Assembly (NCBI RefSeq): GCF_000181515.1
Contig: NZ_ABCG01000002.1
Coordinates: 475,036-539,035, forward strand
Length of the DNA: 64,000 nt
Origin: Erythrobacter sp. SD-21
GTDB lineage: Bacteria; Pseudomonadota; Alphaproteobacteria; Sphingomonadales; Sphingomonadaceae
Direction: 5' to 3'
Shown here: piece by piece, positions 1-8,031 of the stretch
Layout: each line of letters begins with the position of its first letter
Numbering within the stretch: the stretch's first letter is position 1
Position numbers and translations under genes: made by a program
Notes under the pieces: generated by a model
Told to the model about the DNA's origin: nothing
Database searches by the model: none
The model's input: only the letters and a program-made list of their open reading frames with translations

Positions 1-84
1 GGTATCGAGGATTTCCAGCTGCATTACGCCGTGCAGACCTTGCGCCGGACCAGCCCGAGCGCCGTTGCCAGCCGCAAGAAGTGA
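1..84 (+). CDS. C-terminal end of a protein, possibly an S41 (CtpA-like) peptidase
   Basis: An open frame runs from the left edge to TGA at 82-84, giving 27 residues that end in a basic SRKK tail. The piece EDFQLHYAVQTLR resembles the end of carboxyl-terminal processing proteases, and in sphingomonads I recall an S41 peptidase upstream of dsbB and coq7. The family call rests on that recalled synteny plus weak resemblance. The dsbB start at 107 follows within 25 bases, so the two are probably co-transcribed. Confidence 0.4.
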   Translation, partial: GIEDFQLHYAVQTLRRTSPSAVASRKK

Positions 85-106
85 GGCTAGCGCTCGCCGG
101 GTGAGC

Positions 107-586
107 ATGATCGACAGTCCGCATCTGCGCCTTGCGCAGCGCCTCGCCCTGGCGGTCCCCGCGCTGTTGCTGGCGGGGGCCTATATCTCGCAATTTGGGT
201 TCGGCCTCTATCCATGCGAGATGTGCTGGTGGCAGCGGTACCCGCATTTTGCCGCAGTCGGCCTCGCGCTGATCTCGTTTTTCGTCGCGCCCAAGCGCCT
301 GTGGGTGGCGCTGGCGGCGGGCGGCATCCTCACCTCTGGCCTCATCGGCTTCTTCCACGCAGGTGTCGAATACGATCTGTGGGAAGGGGTGACCTCCTGC
401 GCCGCCGTGCCCCAGCTCGAAGAGGGCCAGAGCGCGCTCGACGCGATCATGAACGCCCCCGTGGTGCGCTGCGACGAGGCCCCGTGGACGCTGGTGGGCA
501 TCAGCCTGGCCGGGTTCAACTTCCTGATCTCGACCGGCGCGGCCCTGTTCATCCTTTCCCTGCTGCGCAAGGACGCCAAAGCATGA
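107..586 (+). CDS. dsbB: Disulfide bond formation protein B (DsbB)
   Basis: Inner-membrane quinone reductase that reoxidises periplasmic DsbA. The 159-residue protein has four hydrophobic segments. It carries the first redox pair in PCEMCWWQR (C37 and C40) and a second periplasmic pair at C98 and C122, the arrangement expected of DsbB. An open frame extends back to an ATG at 65, but that overlaps the previous gene and adds a polar Ala/Arg-rich stretch, so the ATG at 107 (MIDSPHLRL) is preferred. The stop overlaps the coq7 start as ATGA, which indicates translational coupling. Confidence 0.9.
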   Translation: MIDSPHLRLAQRLALAVPALLLAGAYISQFGFGLYPCEMCWWQRYPHFAAVGLALISFFVAPKRLWVALAAGGILTSGLIGFFHAGVEYDLWEGVTSCAAVPQLEEGQSALDAIMNAPVVRCDEAPWTLVGISLAGFNFLISTGAALFILSLLRKDAKA

Positions 587-1125
587 CTACGACGCGCAAA
601 ACCGCCACGCCCGATCACATCGCCCGGATGATCCGGGTCGACCAGGCCGGCGAATTCGGGGCCACTCGGATCTATGCCGGACAGCTTGCCGTCATGGGCG
701 ATCGCGGCCCCGACTCGGCGGAAATCGCCGGCATGGCCGAGCAGGAGGCGGGGCACCGCGCCAAGTTCGATGCGCTGATGGCGCGCCGCAGCGTGCGTCC
801 CACCGTACTCCAGCCCTTCTGGGACAAGGCCGGGTTCGCGCTCGGTGCCGCCACGGCGCTGATCGGTCCCGAAGCGGCAATGGCCTGCACCGCCGCGGTC
901 GAAACCGAGATCGACAAGCACTATTCGAAACAGCTGGACGAGCTCGAAGCCACCAACGAAGATCCCGAACTCGCCGCGATGATCGAGGAATTCCGCGAAG
1001 ACGAGCGCGAGCATCGCGACGCCGCGCTAGCCGCCGGAGCCGAGCGTGCGCCCGCCTATCCCGTGCTGTCCGGCCTCATCCGCCTGGGGTGCAAGGCGGC
1101 GATCAGGATTTCCGAACGTATCTGA
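583..1125 (+). CDS. coq7: Demethoxyubiquinone hydroxylase (Coq7 family)
   Basis: Di-iron hydroxylase for the C-6 hydroxylation step of ubiquinone synthesis, membrane-associated. The 180-residue protein matches the usual bacterial length. Carboxylate-bridged di-iron ligands are visible in order: RVDQAGEFGA (E24), EQEAGH (residues 53-58), ETEIDKHY and EDEREH. The start ATG overlaps the dsbB stop, so the two are coupled. Both genes deal with membrane quinones: DsbB passes electrons to ubiquinone and Coq7 makes it. Confidence 0.92.
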   Translation: MTTTRKTATPDHIARMIRVDQAGEFGATRIYAGQLAVMGDRGPDSAEIAGMAEQEAGHRAKFDALMARRSVRPTVLQPFWDKAGFALGAATALIGPEAAMACTAAVETEIDKHYSKQLDELEATNEDPELAAMIEEFREDEREHRDAALAAGAERAPAYPVLSGLIRLGCKAAIRISERI

Positions 1126-1213
1126 CGGGAACGAGCCCGCTTCCCCAAGCGCTTCATTGACAGTTCACCCTCCCGCGCGCCTAATCCGCCGGTCCCCAGC
1201 CAAGAGGCATCCG

Positions 1214-1816
1214 ATGACCCGTTTCCTGTTCGCCCCCATCGCCCTTTCCGCCGCCGCGCTCACCACGCCCGCGCAGGCTCAGACCCCGGTCGATACGGGA
1301 GACGAGAGCTACAATATGGTTATCGTCTATGGCGACGACGAATGCCCGCAAAGCGATGACGGCACCATCGTCGTCTGCGCGCGGCAGGCCGAAAGTGAGC
1401 GCTACCGCATTCCCGAAAGCCTGCGGTTTACCGACGGCCCGCAGGCCCAGAGCTGGGCCGAACGCGTCGAGCGGCTCGAAATGGTAGGCGATTTCGGCAC
1501 GCTGTCCTGCTCGCCTGCAGGCGCCGGTGGCATGACCGGCTGCACGCAGGAAATGATCCGCAAGGCCTATGCCGACAAGGAGGATTCCTCCGACGTACGC
1601 TTCAGCGAAGTGATTGCCGCCACGCGCGCCGAGCGCCTTTCGACGATCGATGCCGATGCCGAGCGCACGCAGGAAGAGGTCGAAATGATCGAGCGCGAAT
1701 ATATGGAGCGGCTCGAACGCGAACGCGCGGCCGCCACGCCGGGCGAGGAAGAGGCGCTTCCGGAAGTCGGCCCGCCGGCCGAGGCGGAGGTCGTCGCGGG
1801 CGATCCGGACGGCTGA
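1214..1816 (+). CDS. Secreted acidic protein of unknown function
   Basis: The 200-residue protein begins with a clear signal peptide (MTRFLFAPIALSAAA, cleavage probably after AQA near residue 23). The mature part has four cysteines (in DDECPQ, VVCAR, TLSCSPA and GCTQEM), so two periplasmic disulfides are possible. A strongly charged helical C-terminal third (ERTQEEVEMIEREYMERLERE) looks coiled-coil, followed by a Glu/Pro/Ala-rich tail. No known domain is recognised; similar proteins occur in sphingomonads. The ATG at 1214 is chosen because the signal peptide begins there, although the frame is open upstream to 1046. Confidence 0.8.
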   Translation: MTRFLFAPIALSAAALTTPAQAQTPVDTGDESYNMVIVYGDDECPQSDDGTIVVCARQAESERYRIPESLRFTDGPQAQSWAERVERLEMVGDFGTLSCSPAGAGGMTGCTQEMIRKAYADKEDSSDVRFSEVIAATRAERLSTIDADAERTQEEVEMIEREYMERLERERAAATPGEEEALPEVGPPAEAEVVAGDPDG

Positions 1817-1858
1817 TTTTCCTTTGTAGGACGGGGGTTTGCGGTTAGCCCATCACGG

Positions 1859-2986
1859 ATGAGCAGGCCCCGCATCCTCACCGTTTTCGGTACGCGTCCC
1901 GAAGCGATCAAGCTCTTTCCTCTGGTCCACGCGCTGGAAGCGGACGACCGCTTCGAGAGCCGCGTTTGCGTATCAGCGCAGCATCGCGATATGCTCGACC
2001 AGGTGCTCGCCATCGCGGCCATCTCGCTTCACCACGATCTCGACCTGATGACCGATCGGCAGACGCTCGACTCGCTGACGGCGCGGGCGTTGATGGGAAT
2101 TGGCGCGGTGCTCGACGAGGAAAGGCCCGACTGGGTGGTGGTGCAGGGCGATACGACCACGGTCATGGCGGGCGCGCTGGCTGCCTATTATCGCAAAATC
2201 CCGGTCTGCCATGTCGAGGCGGGCCTGAGGAGCGGCGATATCCACCAGCCTTGGCCCGAAGAGGTGAACCGGCGCATGGTGGGGACCTTCGCCAGGCTTC
2301 ATTGCGCGCCGACGCGGGCCGCCGCCGAGGCCTTGCTAAGGGAAAACACCAATCCGGCGACGGTGCATGTTACCGGCAATACGGTGATCGACGCGCTGGA
2401 ATGGGTGACGAAGCGGATCGAGGAGCACCCCTCGCTCGCGCAGGGCCTTGCCGGACTGGAAGCGCGCTTCGCTGGCAAGCGCATCATTGGCATGACCGCC
2501 CACCGGCGCGAGAATTTCGGCGAGGGCATGCAGAATATCGCCAATGGGGTTAAACGCATCGCCTCTCGTGATGACGTGGCGGTTATTTGCCCGGTCCATA
2601 GGAATCCCAATGTCCGCGCGGTGATGAGCGCCGAACTCGAGGGGCTCGAAAATGTCGCGTTGATCGAGCCGCTCGACTACCCGCATTTCGCCCGCCTGCT
2701 CGGTCTCAGCCACTTGATGCTGAGCGATAGCGGGGGAGTGCAGGAAGAAGCGCCCGCGCTGGGCAAGCCGGTGCTGGTACTGCGCGAGACCACCGAACGC
2801 CCCGAAGGGGTCAAAGCGGGCACGGCAAAGCTGGTTGGCACAAATGCCGACACTATCGTGCGCGAAACCTTCCGCCTGCTCGACGACGAGGCCGCCTATG
2901 CCGAAATGGCACGCGCGCATAATCCCTTCGGCGACGGAAAATCTGCGCAGCGCATCTGCGACCTGCTGGCAGAGAGCGAGCGCTGA
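1859..2986 (+). CDS. wecB: UDP-N-acetylglucosamine 2-epimerase, non-hydrolysing
   Basis: Interconverts UDP-GlcNAc and UDP-ManNAc to supply ManNAc-type sugars for surface polysaccharide. The 375-residue protein has the normal family length. It begins with the N-terminal Rossmann motif VFGTRPEAIK, and shows the conserved VQGDTTT, HVEAGLRSGD, TAHRRENFG, and SDSGGVQEEAP segments with LRETTERPEG near the C-terminus, all hallmarks of the GT-B-fold non-hydrolysing class. No other polysaccharide genes adjoin it, so the end product is unknown. Confidence 0.94.
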   Translation: MSRPRILTVFGTRPEAIKLFPLVHALEADDRFESRVCVSAQHRDMLDQVLAIAAISLHHDLDLMTDRQTLDSLTARALMGIGAVLDEERPDWVVVQGDTTTVMAGALAAYYRKIPVCHVEAGLRSGDIHQPWPEEVNRRMVGTFARLHCAPTRAAAEALLRENTNPATVHVTGNTVIDALEWVTKRIEEHPSLAQGLAGLEARFAGKRIIGMTAHRRENFGEGMQNIANGVKRIASRDDVAVICPVHRNPNVRAVMSAELEGLENVALIEPLDYPHFARLLGLSHLMLSDSGGVQEEAPALGKPVLVLRETTERPEGVKAGTAKLVGTNADTIVRETFRLLDDEAAYAEMARAHNPFGDGKSAQRICDLLAESER

Positions 2987-3021
2987 TCACCGGACTCATC
3001 ATCCTCGCCTTCGTCGCCTAC

Positions 3022-3354
3022 ATGCTGGGGCGGTTATTGCGGGTGGATTGCCGGCGGGTGACGCGGCCGAATGTGGCAGTCGACGCGGAAGTGATCGAGA
3101 ACCCCCGCCACTCAGGGTTCCTCTACTGGGAGGGGCCAACCACCCGCTATCGTTTCGAGTACGAAGGGCAAAAATACGAAGCGGACCGGTTTTTCCAGGC
3201 TCGGTCCGAGATTGGTTCGACCGAGAGGCTCACCTTCGCACAAGGGCATCCCGAAGACGCGCGCGAGCGACAATTGATTCCGCGCAGCTTCCTATATTTC
3301 TTGTTGCTGGCGGCTCTCGTCTACGCAGTGAGCTTGATAATGGGCTGGGTCTAA
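3022..3354 (+). CDS. Small membrane protein, DUF3592-like
   Basis: 110 residues from the ATG at 3022, with a soluble middle domain (YWEGPTTRYRFEYEGQKYEADRF region) like DUF3592 and a C-terminal membrane helix (FLYFLLLAALVYAVSLIMG). The frame stays open upstream and encodes a hydrophobic stretch, LITGLIILAFVAY, which would supply the N-terminal helix normal for DUF3592 proteins. In that case translation would begin at CTG 2983, overlapping the wecB stop. No ATG, GTG or TTG is available between, so the ATG is given here and the longer form is discussed in findings. Function unknown. Confidence 0.65.
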   Translation: MLGRLLRVDCRRVTRPNVAVDAEVIENPRHSGFLYWEGPTTRYRFEYEGQKYEADRFFQARSEIGSTERLTFAQGHPEDARERQLIPRSFLYFLLLAALVYAVSLIMGWV

Positions 3355-3357
3355 AAG

Positions 3358-4356
3358 CTAGACCCCGTGGTACTCACGGTACCACTCGACGAATTTCGGA
3401 ATGCCGTCCTCGATCCGCGTGGTCGGCTGGTAGCCGAGATCGCGCTGGATCGCGTCGATATCGGCATAGGTCCGCGCGACATCGCCCGGCTGCATCGGAA
3501 GCAGTTCGACCTTCGCCTTCCTGCCGCAAGCCTCCTCGATCAGTTCGATCACGCGGGTGAGCTTCTCGCTGCGATGATTGCCGATGTTGTAGAGCGCATG
3601 GGCCTTGGTGCTGCCGCCGGGCTTGGGCGCGCCGTCATTGGCGGGCGGGCTGTCGATACAGGCGAGAACGCCCGCGACGATATCGTCGATATAGGTGAAG
3701 TCGCGCCACATTTCCCCCTTGTTGAACACCTTGATCGGCTCGCCCTTGAGGATCGCCTCGGTGAAGAGCCAGGCGGCCATGTCGGGGCGCCCCCAGGGGC
3801 CATAGACGGTGAAGAACCGCAGGCCCGTTAGCGGGATGCCGTATAGATGGGCGTATGTCTCGCTCATCAGCTCGTCGGCGCGCTTGGTCGCGGCGTAGAG
3901 CGAGACGGGGTGGTCGACCCGGTCCTCCACTGCAAAGGGCAGCTGCTCGTTGCCGCCATAGACGGAGGAGGAGCTTGCATAGACCATGTGCGAACTGCCG
4001 CGCGCGCGGGCGACCTCGAGGAGGTTCAAATGCCCCAACAGATTCGCCTCGACATAGGCACGCGGGTTTTCAAGGCTGTAGCGCACGCCGGCCTGCGCGC
4101 CGACGTGGACGATGCGGTCGAAGCTCTCGCCTTCCAGCGCCGCGCTCAGCGCGGACCAGTCTGCAAAGTCGACCTGCTTGAAAGCGAAGCGCCCCGCCGC
4201 GCCGTCCTCGACATGCGCCACGCGGTCGCGCTTCAGCGATACCTGATAATAGTCGTTGAGGCTGTCGATCCCCAGAACCTCGTCGCCGCGCGTGCAAAGC
4301 CGCTCGGCGACGGCCGCGCCGATAAAGCCCGCCGCCCCGGTGACAAGGATCCGCAT
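3358..4356 (-). CDS. NAD-dependent nucleotide-sugar epimerase (UDP-glucuronate 4-epimerase type)
   Basis: Extended SDR enzyme of 332 residues. It has the N-terminal NAD-binding GAAGFIGAA motif (residues 7-15), SSSSVYGG, and the catalytic YAATKRADELM (Tyr-x3-Lys). The segments GIDSLNDYYQVSLKRDR and TVYGPWGRPDMA are typical of UDP-glucuronate 4-epimerases that make UDP-GalA for envelope polysaccharide. It lies 7 bases downstream of fabI on the same strand and is probably co-transcribed. Exact substrate cannot be fixed from sequence; UDP-GlcA is the best guess. Confidence 0.88.
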   Translation of the reverse strand: MRILVTGAAGFIGAAVAERLCTRGDEVLGIDSLNDYYQVSLKRDRVAHVEDGAAGRFAFKQVDFADWSALSAALEGESFDRIVHVGAQAGVRYSLENPRAYVEANLLGHLNLLEVARARGSSHMVYASSSSVYGGNEQLPFAVEDRVDHPVSLYAATKRADELMSETYAHLYGIPLTGLRFFTVYGPWGRPDMAAWLFTEAILKGEPIKVFNKGEMWRDFTYIDDIVAGVLACIDSPPANDGAPKPGGSTKAHALYNIGNHRSEKLTRVIELIEEACGRKAKVELLPMQPGDVARTYADIDAIQRDLGYQPTTRIEDGIPKFVEWYREYHGV

Positions 4357-4363
4357 GAAGCCG

Positions 4364-5173
4364 TCAGCCCTTGTCGAGCGCGATGTCGGGCGCGTCTTCC
4401 TGCTTCATGCCCACGATATGGTAGCCGGCATCAACGTGATGCGTTTCGCCCGTCACGCCGGAGGAAAGATCGGAGAGGAAATAGAGGCCCGAGCCGCCGA
4501 CGTCGTCGATAGTGACGTTGCGGCGCAGGGGCGAATTCAACTCGTTCCACTTGAGGATGTAACGGAAGTCGCCAATGCCGCTGGCGGCCAGCGTCTTGAT
4601 CGGCCCGGCACTGATGGCGTTCACACGGATGCCCTCGGGGCCAAGATCGTTGGCGAGGTACTGGACGCTGGTTTCCAGCGCAGCCTTGGCCACGCCCATC
4701 ACGTTGTAATGCGGCATGACCTTTTCCGCGCCATAATAGGTCAGCGTCAGGATCGATCCGCCATTGGGCATCATTTCCCGCGCCCGCTTGGCCACGGCAA
4801 CCAGAGAATAGGCCGAGATGTTCATCGTCACGAGGAAGTTGTCGAGGCTGGTATCGAGATATTTGCCGCGCAGTTCGTTCTTGTCGGAAAAACCGATGGC
4901 ATGCACCACGAAATCGATCGTGTCCCAGCGCTCCTTCAACGTGTCGAAAGCGCGGTCGAGCGCGTCCATGTCAGATACGTCGCATTCGAAGGTAAAATCA
5001 CTGCCGAGCTGCTCGGCGAGGGGGATGACCCGCTTCTTCAGCGCATCGCCCTGGTAGGAGAACGCCATTTCCGCGCCATGTTCGTGCAGCTTCTTGGCGA
5101 TGCCCCAGGCCAGCGATTTGTCATTGGCCAACCCCATGATGAGGCCGCGCTTGCCCTTCGTCAGACCGCTCAT
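4364..5173 (-). CDS. fabI: Enoyl-[acyl-carrier-protein] reductase FabI
   Basis: NADH-dependent reductase for the last step of each fatty acid elongation cycle. The 269-residue protein has the divergent SDR start GLANDKSLAWGIA and the FabI catalytic pattern Tyr-x6-Lys in YNVMGVAKAALE. Usual conserved segments (VHAIGFSDKNEL, RVNAISAGPIKTLAASG) are present. Its ATG overlaps the stop of the upstream brkB-like gene as ATGA. A divergent tail of about 15 residues (KQEDAPDIALDKG) follows the catalytic core. Confidence 0.95.
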   Translation of the reverse strand: MSGLTKGKRGLIMGLANDKSLAWGIAKKLHEHGAEMAFSYQGDALKKRVIPLAEQLGSDFTFECDVSDMDALDRAFDTLKERWDTIDFVVHAIGFSDKNELRGKYLDTSLDNFLVTMNISAYSLVAVAKRAREMMPNGGSILTLTYYGAEKVMPHYNVMGVAKAALETSVQYLANDLGPEGIRVNAISAGPIKTLAASGIGDFRYILKWNELNSPLRRNVTIDDVGGSGLYFLSDLSSGVTGETHHVDAGYHIVGMKQEDAPDIALDKG

Positions 5174-6063
5174 TCCTCAATTCCTTCCCGTTCTTCCAGC
5201 ATTTCCCTGGCGAGCTGCGCCCTTCGCCGATCGTCTTTCTGCCCGACCATGGTCATCTCCTCTTCCGGAGTTTCCGCAAGGGCAGCGTTCAGTTCCGCGC
5301 CGATAACGACACCGAGGCCGACAAGCCAGAAAAAGAACAGCGCGATCATCACGCCCGCCAGACCGCCATAGGTGAGATCGTAGGTAAAAAAGCTACTCAG
5401 CACTGCGGGCATGATCGTCGTCACCGCGATCCACCACAGCGTCGTCAGCAGGACACCCGGCCATTTGGGGTAGCGGTGGCGGCGGTATTTCGACGGGGTC
5501 AGCGTGTAGAAGATAAGGTAGAGCGAACCGAACAGGCCGAAGGCGGGCACGATGCGCGACAGTTGCAGTTCGAGCAGCCGGTCGACTAGCTGGGGGAAAT
5601 AGGCCTCGATCACCTGCTGCGCCGTGCCGATCACGAATTGCGCCATCAGACTCAGCATGAGCAGGAAAACCGCACCGAGGATCACGCCGGTCGAAAACAG
5701 GCGGTACTTCCAGAACGCCTTCGTCGCCTCTGTGCCATAAGCGCGGCGCAGGATGTCGCGAATGGTTTCGACGAGGCTGCCGACAGTCCACAAGGCGACG
5801 AAAGCCCCGGCCCAGAGCAACCAGCCGCTGCGCGCCTGCACGACGTCGCGCGCGACCGGCTCAATGACGTTGCCGACCACCGGGGGCAGGGCGTAGAGGA
5901 CGGCGTTGATCGTGGCCGCCCGCTCGCTTTCCTCGCCGATGGCGGAAAACACGGCCGCACCGAGGATGAAGAAGGGGAAAATCGCCAGCATCGCCAGATA
6001 GGCGAGGTTGCCGGCGTGGATGAAACCGTCGTTATAGGTGCCGACCAACGTGCGCTTGGCCAC
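5170..6063 (-). CDS. YihY/BrkB-family inner-membrane protein
   Basis: 297 residues from GTG 6063. About six membrane segments are visible, starting at NLAYLAMLAIFPFFILGAAVF, with the family-typical segments TYNDGFIHAGNLAYLA, SLVETIRDILRRAYGTEA and YGGLAGVMIALFFFWLVGLGVVIGAELNA. The family (once called RNase BN) has no settled function. The frame is open upstream of the GTG and encodes a plausible conserved N-terminus (EIYSLSPEARRKEA, VGPGTRAWQVAKR), but the only candidate start before the in-frame dnaJ stop is CTG at 6198. The real start is therefore unsettled (see findings). It sits between dnaJ-like and fabI. Confidence 0.88.
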   Translation of the reverse strand: MAKRTLVGTYNDGFIHAGNLAYLAMLAIFPFFILGAAVFSAIGEESERAATINAVLYALPPVVGNVIEPVARDVVQARSGWLLWAGAFVALWTVGSLVETIRDILRRAYGTEATKAFWKYRLFSTGVILGAVFLLMLSLMAQFVIGTAQQVIEAYFPQLVDRLLELQLSRIVPAFGLFGSLYLIFYTLTPSKYRRHRYPKWPGVLLTTLWWIAVTTIMPAVLSSFFTYDLTYGGLAGVMIALFFFWLVGLGVVIGAELNAALAETPEEEMTMVGQKDDRRRAQLAREMLEEREGIEE

Positions 6064-6201
6064 TTGCCAGGCGCGCGTTCCCGGGCCGACGTGGTTCTTG
6101 ATCCGCCCGCTGAGGTGATGCGCTTCCTTGCGGCGTGCCTCGGGCGAGAGCGAATAGATTTCGCGCTCTTGCGGCGGGGGAAGGTGGGAGGGAGACAGTC
6201 C

Positions 6202-7182
6202 TTAGGCTCCGAGGTCGGCTCGCGGGTCGCTGTCGTCCTTCCACCCATCGAGCCGCTTGGCAAGTTCGCCGAGGTCTTTCGGCAGCTGAATTTCCAGCGT
6301 CACCAGCTGGTCGCCGCGGCTGCCGTCCTTCCTGGTGAAGCCCTTGCCCTTGAGGCGCAGCACGGTCCCGCCACTCGTGCCTGCCTTGATGCTCATCATC
6401 ACCGGCCCGTCGACCGTGGGCACGCGGACCTTGCCCCCGTTCACCGCCTCGTCGAGCGTGATCGGCAGGTCGAAACGCACGTCGAAACCGTCGCGCGTGA
6501 AGAGCTTGTGCCGGTCGACCTTGATGGTGACGAGGCCGTCACCCGCGCCGCCGGGGCCCTGCTGGCCCTTGCCCTTGAGGCGCATCTGCGTGCCGTCCTC
6601 GAGCCCCTTGGGCAGTTTCAGGTCGATCGTCTTGCCGTCGGCCAGCGTGATCCGCTGGTCCTTCAGCGTGGCGGCGTCGGTGAAGGCGACCCGCAGATTA
6701 TAGGCAATGTCCGCGCCCTTCTGGGGTGGGGGGCGCCGGCCACCGAAGGGGTCACCGCCCATGCCGCCGGAACGTCCGCGCGCGCCGCCCCGGCCACCGC
6801 CGAAGAGGCCTTCGAAAATGTCACCGAGGTCGACGTTCTCGTTGCCGAAGCCTTCGAAATCCTCCGCCCGGAAGCCGCGCTGGCCACCGGATCCACGCGC
6901 GCCGCCGAAACCGCCACCGTTGAAGCCGCCGCCGCCCATGCCTCCGAAGGGATTGGTCGGATTGCCTTCCATGTCGATCTCACCGCGGTCGAACTGGGCG
7001 CGCTTGTCCTTGTCGGACAAGAGGTCATAGGCCTTGGTCACGTCGGAGAACTTCTCCGAAGCCTTGGGATTGTCCTTGTTCTTGTCAGGATGCAGTTCCT
7101 TGGCGAGCTTGCGATAGGCGCTCTTGATCGCCTTTTCGTCTGCGCTGCGCGCGACGCCGAGGGTGGAATAGGGGTCTGCCAT
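6202..7182 (-). CDS. DnaJ-like co-chaperone with C-terminal substrate domains (CbpA type)
   Basis: The 326-residue protein has an N-terminal J domain with the HPD motif (ELHPDKNKDNP, residues about 28-38) that stimulates DnaK ATPase. A long Gly/Phe/Arg-rich linker follows (about residues 75-150), then two DnaJ C-terminal beta domains (RITLADGKTIDLKLPKG, KVRVPTVDGPVMMSI). The four CxxCxGxG zinc repeats of true DnaJ are absent, so it belongs to the CbpA-like group. It is first in a minus-strand run with the brkB-like gene, fabI and the epimerase. Confidence 0.92.
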   Translation of the reverse strand: MADPYSTLGVARSADEKAIKSAYRKLAKELHPDKNKDNPKASEKFSDVTKAYDLLSDKDKRAQFDRGEIDMEGNPTNPFGGMGGGGFNGGGFGGARGSGGQRGFRAEDFEGFGNENVDLGDIFEGLFGGGRGGARGRSGGMGGDPFGGRRPPPQKGADIAYNLRVAFTDAATLKDQRITLADGKTIDLKLPKGLEDGTQMRLKGKGQQGPGGAGDGLVTIKVDRHKLFTRDGFDVRFDLPITLDEAVNGGKVRVPTVDGPVMMSIKAGTSGGTVLRLKGKGFTRKDGSRGDQLVTLEIQLPKDLGELAKRLDGWKDDSDPRADLGA

Positions 7183-7407
7183 GGTGTGTTAGCTAGTTGC
7201 GACGGTGGCAGCGCGCAAGTGGGGCGCTGGCGAGCGACGGCCCGATCGGCCTTTCCTACTTTTTGCAAGGGGGCTAGGGGTGCGCATCATGTGCTTCTCA
7301 AACCGTCCGAAAACCGCAGAAGTTCCGCATTTGACGGGCGAATTCGGCGGTCCGCGCTTTTTCCCGCAGGACCGTGTTCCATCTGTTCCAAGCTGTAGGA
7401 CGGTCCG

Positions 7408-8031
7408 ATGAACGAGACCGAAAGCGCGATTCCCGTCACGGACCCCTTCACGCTGTTCGAGGCATGGTTCGCTGAAGCGAAGGAAGCGGAGCCGAACGAT
7501 CCCAACGCCATGGCGCTGGCCACGGCGACGCCCGAAGGACGACCATCGGTGCGTATGGTTCTGCTGAAAGGGCATGGCAGCCATTGGGGCGATGGCGGTG
7601 GTTTCGTCTTCTATACCAACGCGGAGAGCCGCAAAGGCGAGGAAATCCGGGCGAACATGCAGGCCAGCCTGCTGTTCCACTGGAAGAGCCTGCGCCGCCA
7701 GATCCGCATCGAAGGCCCGCTGACCGAGGTGTCGAGCGAGCAGGCAGATTCCTATTTCCATTCGCGCCCGCGCGTTTCGCAGATCGGCTCTGCGGCCAGC
7801 GACCAGTCGCGGCCCCTGCCGGACCGGCAGGTCTATCTCGACCGCGTGGCCGCGCTGGAGGAGCGCTATCCCGAAGGCGACATTCCGCGCCCGCAGCACT
7901 GGACCGGCTTCCTGCTGACCCCGACGGCCATCGAGTTCTGGTCCGACCGCGAATTCCGCCTCCACGACCGCCGCCGCTTCACCCGCGAAGGGCCGGGCGA
8001 GGCGTGGACCAACACGCTGCTCTATCCATGA
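7408..8031 (+). CDS. pdxH: Pyridoxamine 5'-phosphate oxidase
   Basis: FMN enzyme that oxidises pyridoxine- or pyridoxamine-5'-phosphate to pyridoxal phosphate. The 207-residue protein has the split-barrel FMN-binding core RPSVRMVLLKGHG and FVFYTNAESRKGEEI, the RVSQIGSAASDQSRPL segment, and the C-terminal substrate-binding part PTAIEFWSDREFRLHDRRRF. It ends in the family's LYP. The last bases overlap the next gene as ATGA, making pdxH the first gene of a three-gene coupled run. Confidence 0.95.
   Translation: MNETESAIPVTDPFTLFEAWFAEAKEAEPNDPNAMALATATPEGRPSVRMVLLKGHGSHWGDGGGFVFYTNAESRKGEEIRANMQASLLFHWKSLRRQIRIEGPLTEVSSEQADSYFHSRPRVSQIGSAASDQSRPLPDRQVYLDRVAALEERYPEGDIPRPQHWTGFLLTPTAIEFWSDREFRLHDRRRFTREGPGEAWTNTLLYP

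Noticed and set aside
1126..1152. A second EcfG promoter (GGAAC ... CGCT) before the secreted protein at 1214
   Set aside because: The second half is CGCT rather than CGTT and the spacing is 17, so the match is too weak to claim.
5638..7398. A 586-codon open frame on the plus strand
   Set aside because: It is antisense to the dnaJ-like and brkB-like genes, has no recognisable domain, and is typical of long spurious frames in GC-rich coding DNA.
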